Origin: Rhodobacteraceae bacterium HTCC2083
GTDB taxonomy: Bacteria > Pseudomonadota > Alphaproteobacteria > Rhodobacterales > Rhodobacteraceae
Direction of reading: 5' to 3'
Length of the DNA: 64,000 bases
Assembly: GCA_000156115.1 (NCBI GenBank)
Contig: DS995276.1
Location: forward strand, 2,132,226-2,196,225
Made by a program: the position numbers and the translations under genes. The notes beneath the pieces were generated by a model that did not search any database, was not told the origin of the DNA, and saw only the letters and a program-made list of their open reading frames with translations. Shown piece after piece: positions 60,258 through 64,000 of this stretch (position 1 is its first letter; every line of letters starts with the position of its first letter).

Positions 60258-61505
60258 TTAAGCGGCGGTTTCAGTTTGCTGGCTTAGCTCGTTGAGCGAG
60301 GCCGCAAGTTTTGTGATTTCTTTACGAAGCGGGTTTTTCGGAGCTGTCTTGGCCAAAGTTTGTCCATGATCGGCACCGTTCACGACAGGTTTTCCGCCAT
60401 CAGGCAACTGCACCTCAATGGTGATGCCAAGGCTTTCTTCCAAACGCTTCACGCGCGTTTTGCCGTTCAGATCCGTAAACTTTGGCGCACGGTTCAAAAC
60501 AAAACGCAGCTTTTCAAACGGTAGGTTCTCTGATTGCAACGCGCGCTTCATGCGAAGGGCATTCTGGGCAGAGCGCATGTCCATTTCCAACGTCGCAAAG
60601 TAGATCTGCGATGCATTCAAAACGGTCTCGGTCCACTGCACCAAGGTGGTTGGCATATCGACGATCACATAGTCAAACCGCGATTTTGCAAGATCTAGTA
60701 TCACGCTGATGTCTTCGGGGCGGATCATGTCCAAAGGAATGACGTCCGCTGGTGATGTCAGCGCATGCAATTCTTCTTCGTGGACGAGCAAGGCTTGGTA
60801 AAAGCTTTCGTCATCCATGTGTTCTGTGTCAGTCAACAGTTCGAACACCGCGTCGCGACGTTGTAGGTCTAGGAATGTCGACACAGATCCGAACTGCAAA
60901 TCTAAATCCAAGATACACACCTTAGGTGCGCTGTCTTTGCTCAGCGTTGCAAGTTCCCAGGCGAGGTTCACTGCCAAAGTTGTGGCACCTGTGCCACCCG
61001 CAAGTCCGTGGACTGCGATCACTCTGCCATTTCGCGATTCGCCAGAATGCGGTGCGCTTGCTGGATGAGCTTGTGCTGCGATTGTGGCAATGGGTGCGGG
61101 TTTGCGTAACCGCTCAACAGCGTTGCGTAATTCGTTTTCGGGAAGCGGGTAAGGGATGAATTCATCGGCTCCTCCACGCAAAAGTTGATGCAAAGAGGCC
61201 GGCGTTACGTCTTCTGCAATCAGGATAACTTTGATCTCGCGGGATTTGGCGACTTGGATCACTCGCTCGAGCAGGCCGAGGTCTTCTTCGTCTTCATAGT
61301 CAATGGCCAGTGCCACGAACTCCATGCCTTTAGGCTCTAATTGCTCAAGAAACGCCATGGAATCAGCAAAGCTGAGATCACCCCAAGCTTCGCCCATCAC
61401 GGCTTCCATATCTTCGATCAAAAGATCGAAGTTTTGTACATCGCGGCTAATCGTACATGCCCGAAGCGGGCTGTCGTCTACATGAATGTCGTCATTGCCT
61501 GACAT
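60258..61505 (-). CDS. cpaE: pilus assembly protein CpaE/TadZ
   Basis: 415-residue protein with a receiver-like N-terminal domain (about 10-130) and a ParA/MinD-like ATPase domain from about 160. The Walker-A-like segment is LAGGTGATT (168-176), which lacks the usual lysine, a feature of TadZ-type proteins. It localises the Tad machine in the cell. ATG 61505 has AGGA about 8 bases upstream and is preferred over the longer frame from 61556. First gene of its transcription unit, behind the terminator at 61655-61688. Confidence 0.9.
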   Translation of the reverse strand: MSGNDDIHVDDSPLRACTISRDVQNFDLLIEDMEAVMGEAWGDLSFADSMAFLEQLEPKGMEFVALAIDYEDEEDLGLLERVIQVAKSREIKVILIAEDVTPASLHQLLRGGADEFIPYPLPENELRNAVERLRKPAPIATIAAQAHPASAPHSGESRNGRVIAVHGLAGGTGATTLAVNLAWELATLSKDSAPKVCILDLDLQFGSVSTFLDLQRRDAVFELLTDTEHMDDESFYQALLVHEEELHALTSPADVIPLDMIRPEDISVILDLAKSRFDYVIVDMPTTLVQWTETVLNASQIYFATLEMDMRSAQNALRMKRALQSENLPFEKLRFVLNRAPKFTDLNGKTRVKRLEESLGITIEVQLPDGGKPVVNGADHGQTLAKTAPKNPLRKEITKLAASLNELSQQTETAA

Positions 61506-61654
61506 GGTCTTATTCCTGCTTGGCGAAATGGCTTGGCGTGCTCGACACGGTCCCATTCGCTCTTTTTTTCACAAAGGGCACACTTACTCTTCACAGGCAG
61601 TAATCGTCTTCAATCTAGGCAACATTAGGGCCGAATGAGCGCGATTGTGCGAAT

Positions 61655-61688
61655 ACAAAAAACAAGCGGGCCGATTTCTCGACCCGCT
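61655..61688 (-). terminator. rho-independent terminator between the OmpA lipoprotein gene and cpaE
   Basis: On the minus strand AGCGGGTCGA-GAAA-TCGGCCCGCT forms a 10-bp stem (one G-U) with a GAAA tetraloop (61665-61688), followed by TGTTTTTTG. It lies 29 bases after the OmpA-lipoprotein stop. It separates cpaC-ompA from cpaE and the rest of the locus. Confidence 0.85.
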
Positions 61689-61716
61689 CGCATGCTTTGA
61701 AGCTTGTGAAAGTGAC

Positions 61717-62376
61717 TTAGTTCGGAACGCGTGGGTTCACTGCAGATATAGCGGTTCCGCTAGCAACATACTCGCGATACACGATTTGCGCATATTGGCC
61801 GTCCATCACAGTCGGGTGCCCACCAACGAATCCACTGACTTCGGTGACTGTGCGACGATTGCGGCGCTCGCGACCCTCGCTGACGATAAGCGGTTGCTCC
61901 TCGCCAAACGACGAGACCGCTTCAAGGCGTGATTTTCCAATGCCGTTTGCAGCAAGGAAATTAACCACCGCATAGGCGCGTTGAAGCCCCAATGATTTGT
62001 TGGAAGCATTGCCGCCAACTGCATCCGCATGTCCATAGACGCGGAAGCGCACTTCGGGGAACTGGCGGATCCACGCGGCTTGCTCGCGCAGAGTATCGTG
62101 CGCACCGGCATCGAGCTGGGCGCTGCCAAAGGCAAAATTCACAGTTGTCAGCACTTCATTCGCGAACCGCGCGGACAAATCATAGGCGTATTGCTTTTCG
62201 CCGCTCATGATCTGCGTGTTGTTCATTGTCGCATTGCCAAAGGTGCCAGAATTCAACAGCGATCCGGCTTCTGTACCGAAAGAGCTGTAGACAGGATCAC
62301 CCGATGAGCAGGCTGACAGCAAAGCCGCAGAGCTTACGATAAGAGCGGCGTATGTGTGAGAGGTGCACTTTGCCAT
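61717..62376 (-). CDS. OmpA-family lipoprotein of the tad locus
   Basis: 219-residue lipoprotein. The signal sequence ends in the lipobox LLSAC with lipidated Cys23. The OmpA/MotB domain covers about residues 80-190 (VRFRVYGHADAVGGN, LGLQRAYAVVNFL, RRNRRTVTEV). It should anchor the outer-membrane pilus secretin to peptidoglycan. It is two bases downstream of cpaC on the same strand, so the two are translated together. Some Tad loci have such a protein in place of RcpB. Confidence 0.88.
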   Translation of the reverse strand: MAKCTSHTYAALIVSSAALLSACSSGDPVYSSFGTEAGSLLNSGTFGNATMNNTQIMSGEKQYAYDLSARFANEVLTTVNFAFGSAQLDAGAHDTLREQAAWIRQFPEVRFRVYGHADAVGGNASNKSLGLQRAYAVVNFLAANGIGKSRLEAVSSFGEEQPLIVSEGRERRNRRTVTEVSGFVGGHPTVMDGQYAQIVYREYVASGTAISAVNPRVPN

Positions 62377-62378
62377 GT

Positions 62379-63803
62379 TTAGTCCATTACGTATCCGTAT
62401 GATCCGGTGAAGTCTTGTCGTGCAACTTCCGCCGCCGCACCCTTCTTAGGACGACGAGAGTCTCCTGTCACGCGCCCAAATAGGAATAGATCCTTTTCTG
62501 TTGGCGGGCTAATACGATCTGTAGGCAATGCAAGCGCTTCGCCACGTGTCGGAGTGACCAGATGCGGGGTTACGATGATAACGAGCTCTGACTGCTCTCG
62601 CTTATAGTCTGCGCTGCGAAAGAGAGCACCAAGAACCGGAATGTCGCCGAGCCAGGGCACCTGACCGGAAAGATCGGTGAAGTCATCCTGCAAAAGACCT
62701 GCAATTGCAAAGCTTTCGCCGTCGCGCATTTCAACCGTCGTCGAAGTGCGTCGCACTTTAAGGCCGCTGATCGCAAAACCGTCGCTGACAATGCCGTTTG
62801 CGGCATCAAGGGAACTAACCTCAGCATTCAGTTCGAGGTTAATGACCTTGTCATCCAAAACGCGCGGAATGAAGGCTAGTTGAACACCGAAAGGTTTGAA
62901 CTGGATCTGTACACCACTGCTGCTTTGCACTGGAATAGGGTATTCTCCACCCGCAAGAAATTTGGCTTCTTGACCGGACAGGGCTGTCAGGTTTGGTTCT
63001 GCCAAAGTGCGCACCATTCCCTTGCTTTCAAGGGCTTCAAGCAGAATGCCAACTTCAAGACCGCCCGCGTTAAATCCGAAAAGCGTCGCGCCATTGTTTG
63101 CATTATTGGCCGGGGCTGTGCCTGCAATTGCAGCGCTGGAGGCCGCGCCGGATGCGAGCGTGTTTGTGCCGCCTCTGACACTAAGGTTTCCACCTAGGGC
63201 ACTGCCTCCCAAAGCGAGCGAAGAGCTCAGAGACTTAGAAACTGAGCGCTGCATCTCGGCAAAACGGACTTTCAACATGACCTGTTGAACACCGCTGACT
63301 GATAGAAGGTTCGTGACGCGCTCCGGCGCATAGCGCTGTGCGAGATCCATCGCGCGATCAACCTTGCCCGCACTGGAGACCGTGCCGGACAAAACGATAC
63401 CATCGTTCGCGGTGCGCACTTCGATTTTTTCGCCGGGTAGAATTTGACGCAGGCGTTCTTTAAATTCGCTAACATCTGCGGACACACGCACGTCGACGTT
63501 TGTGATCAAACGGCCTGCATCATCCAAAAGGGTGAGCGTCGTAAGACCTGGTGATTTGCCCAAAACATAAACCGTACGATCCGACAGGGTCGAGATGTCA
63601 GCAATCGACGGGTTGGCAATGCTGAGTTCCGCGAAGGGAACATCGCTTTCCACAACCACCGCGCGGTTCATCGGAATGGGCAGTGTTGAGCTGCTACCAG
63701 ACCGCACAATGCGCAGTGTGTCAGCATGCGCCGGTGCGACGGATGCCGTGAATAAAACAGCGCAGCCCAAAAAGGCCGCTCTCAGGGTATTTAACTTTTT
63801 CAT
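62379..63803 (-). CDS. cpaC: Tad pilus outer-membrane secretin CpaC/RcpA
   Basis: 474-residue secretin forming the outer-membrane pilus pore. A signal peptide (LNTLRAAFLGCAVLFTASVA, cleavage near AHA) is followed by the N-terminal pilus domain with a SIADISTLSDRTVYVLGK stretch, a BON-like segment near 105-175, and the secretin domain from about 220 (VGILLEALESKGMVRTLAEP). A Ser/Ala/Gly-rich insertion lies near 200-240. Start ATG 63803 has GAGGAG 9 bases upstream, so the frame to 63998 is not used. Confidence 0.93.
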   Translation of the reverse strand: MKKLNTLRAAFLGCAVLFTASVAPAHADTLRIVRSGSSSTLPIPMNRAVVVESDVPFAELSIANPSIADISTLSDRTVYVLGKSPGLTTLTLLDDAGRLITNVDVRVSADVSEFKERLRQILPGEKIEVRTANDGIVLSGTVSSAGKVDRAMDLAQRYAPERVTNLLSVSGVQQVMLKVRFAEMQRSVSKSLSSSLALGGSALGGNLSVRGGTNTLASGAASSAAIAGTAPANNANNGATLFGFNAGGLEVGILLEALESKGMVRTLAEPNLTALSGQEAKFLAGGEYPIPVQSSSGVQIQFKPFGVQLAFIPRVLDDKVINLELNAEVSSLDAANGIVSDGFAISGLKVRRTSTTVEMRDGESFAIAGLLQDDFTDLSGQVPWLGDIPVLGALFRSADYKREQSELVIIVTPHLVTPTRGEALALPTDRISPPTEKDLFLFGRVTGDSRRPKKGAAAEVARQDFTGSYGYVMD

Positions 63804-63941
63804 TGTGATCTGCTCCTCGATCACGCCTCGGGTGCAGGTCTTTTGCCCGCTTTTGAAGAAACATGGGCCAGTTTGGTTTTTATTGCAAGAATCAATGGGT
63901 TCTGACGTGTCGTTGCTGTGTGTCTTTGGCAACAGGGGCGC

Positions 63942-63972
63942 AAATAGAAAGGGCACCGCCGCAGCGATGCCC
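63942..63972 (-). terminator. terminator-like hairpin upstream of cpaC
   Basis: On the minus strand GGGCATCGC and GCGGTGCCC (63951-63972) form a 9-bp stem with one G-U pair around TGCG, followed by TTTCTATTT. It is probably the terminator of the gene that lies beyond the right edge. A TGA at 63995-63997 could be that gene's stop. The 63804-63941 stretch would then hold the cpaC promoter, though none is clear. Confidence 0.6.
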
Positions 63973-64000
63973 CTCATTTTGGATGTCGATTTTGTCACGA

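Noticed and set aside
60258-61505. CpaE inactive because the Walker A lysine is missing
   Set aside because: TadZ/CpaE proteins commonly have such a variant loop, so it is not evidence of decay.
63804-63998. cpaC start upstream at 63998
   Set aside because: The extra frame crosses a terminator-like hairpin, and the signal peptide with GAGGAG begins at 63803.
1-64000. tRNA or rRNA genes, CRISPR arrays, insertion sequences or prophage
   Set aside because: No cloverleaf, ribosomal sequence, spaced repeat array, transposase or phage gene was recognised. Reading by eye could miss a degenerate tRNA.

Overview
The window looks like chromosomal DNA of a marine alphaproteobacterium of the order Rhodobacterales (Roseobacter group). 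The evidence is gene content and order (a pgsA-moaD-moaE run next to uvrC, ubiA divergent from rsmE, a fused formate dehydrogenase NAD module followed by fhs and folD, a complete Tad locus), mid-50s percent GC by eye, and very tight gene packing. I see no prophage, insertion sequence, CRISPR array, rRNA or tRNA.

Layout. 0-4 kb (minus): a TRAP transporter (dctP, dctQ, dctM) with a GlxA/AraC-type regulator behind it. 4.3-21.9 kb: glpD, an EamA exporter, an ABC-2 exporter, an S49 peptidase, a Ca/Na antiporter, uvrC, a DEAD-box helicase, pgsA, moaD, moaE, an OmpA-family protein with a coiled-coil membrane partner, ubiA, rsmE, a GNAT enzyme and a small membrane protein. 21.9-23.3 kb: a MATE efflux pump.

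23.4-38.0 kb is the most interesting part. It has an enamidase-like amidohydrolase, a molybdenum hydroxylase (FAD subunit plus a fused 2Fe-2S/Mo subunit), a 6-hydroxynicotinate-reductase-like Fe-S flavoprotein, a UPF0280 (ApbE-superfamily) protein, two tandem 'amino acid synthesis' (DUF1185) proteins, a MarR regulator, a Rieske oxygenase and a branched-chain-type ABC importer. The first enzymes match the upper part of the reductive nicotinate pathway known from Eubacterium barkeri (hydroxylate the ring, reduce it, open the enamide). I infer uptake and reductive ring opening of nicotinate or a related, perhaps N-methylated, pyridine carboxylate. UPF0280 is a candidate flavin transferase for the reductase and the DUF1185 pair are candidates for missing steps. 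The marR gene appears to carry two compensating frameshifts that put its DNA-binding segment out of frame.

38.2-50.3 kb: a CoA-binding protein, ftsH, a MOSC protein, and a C1-oxidation block (fused NuoE/NuoF-type formate dehydrogenase beta subunit, cupin, formate dehydrogenase alpha subunit, fhs, folD), then a membrane LytTR protein. This block could oxidise the one-carbon unit released if the Rieske enzyme is a demethylase.

50.3-64 kb (minus): pdeM and an Lhr-type helicase of the ligase-associated repair group, then, in reverse order, a Tad/Flp pilus locus: AAA ATPase, cpaA/tadV, two TPR lipoproteins, tadC, tadB, cpaF/tadA, cpaE/tadZ, an OmpA-family lipoprotein and the secretin cpaC/rcpA. 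Flp pilin, cpaB and tadE/G genes are not in the window. Terminators at 61655-61688 and about 63942-63972 split the locus into at least two transcription units. The only gene-free stretch longer than 300 bases is 10560-10893, described as its own entry.
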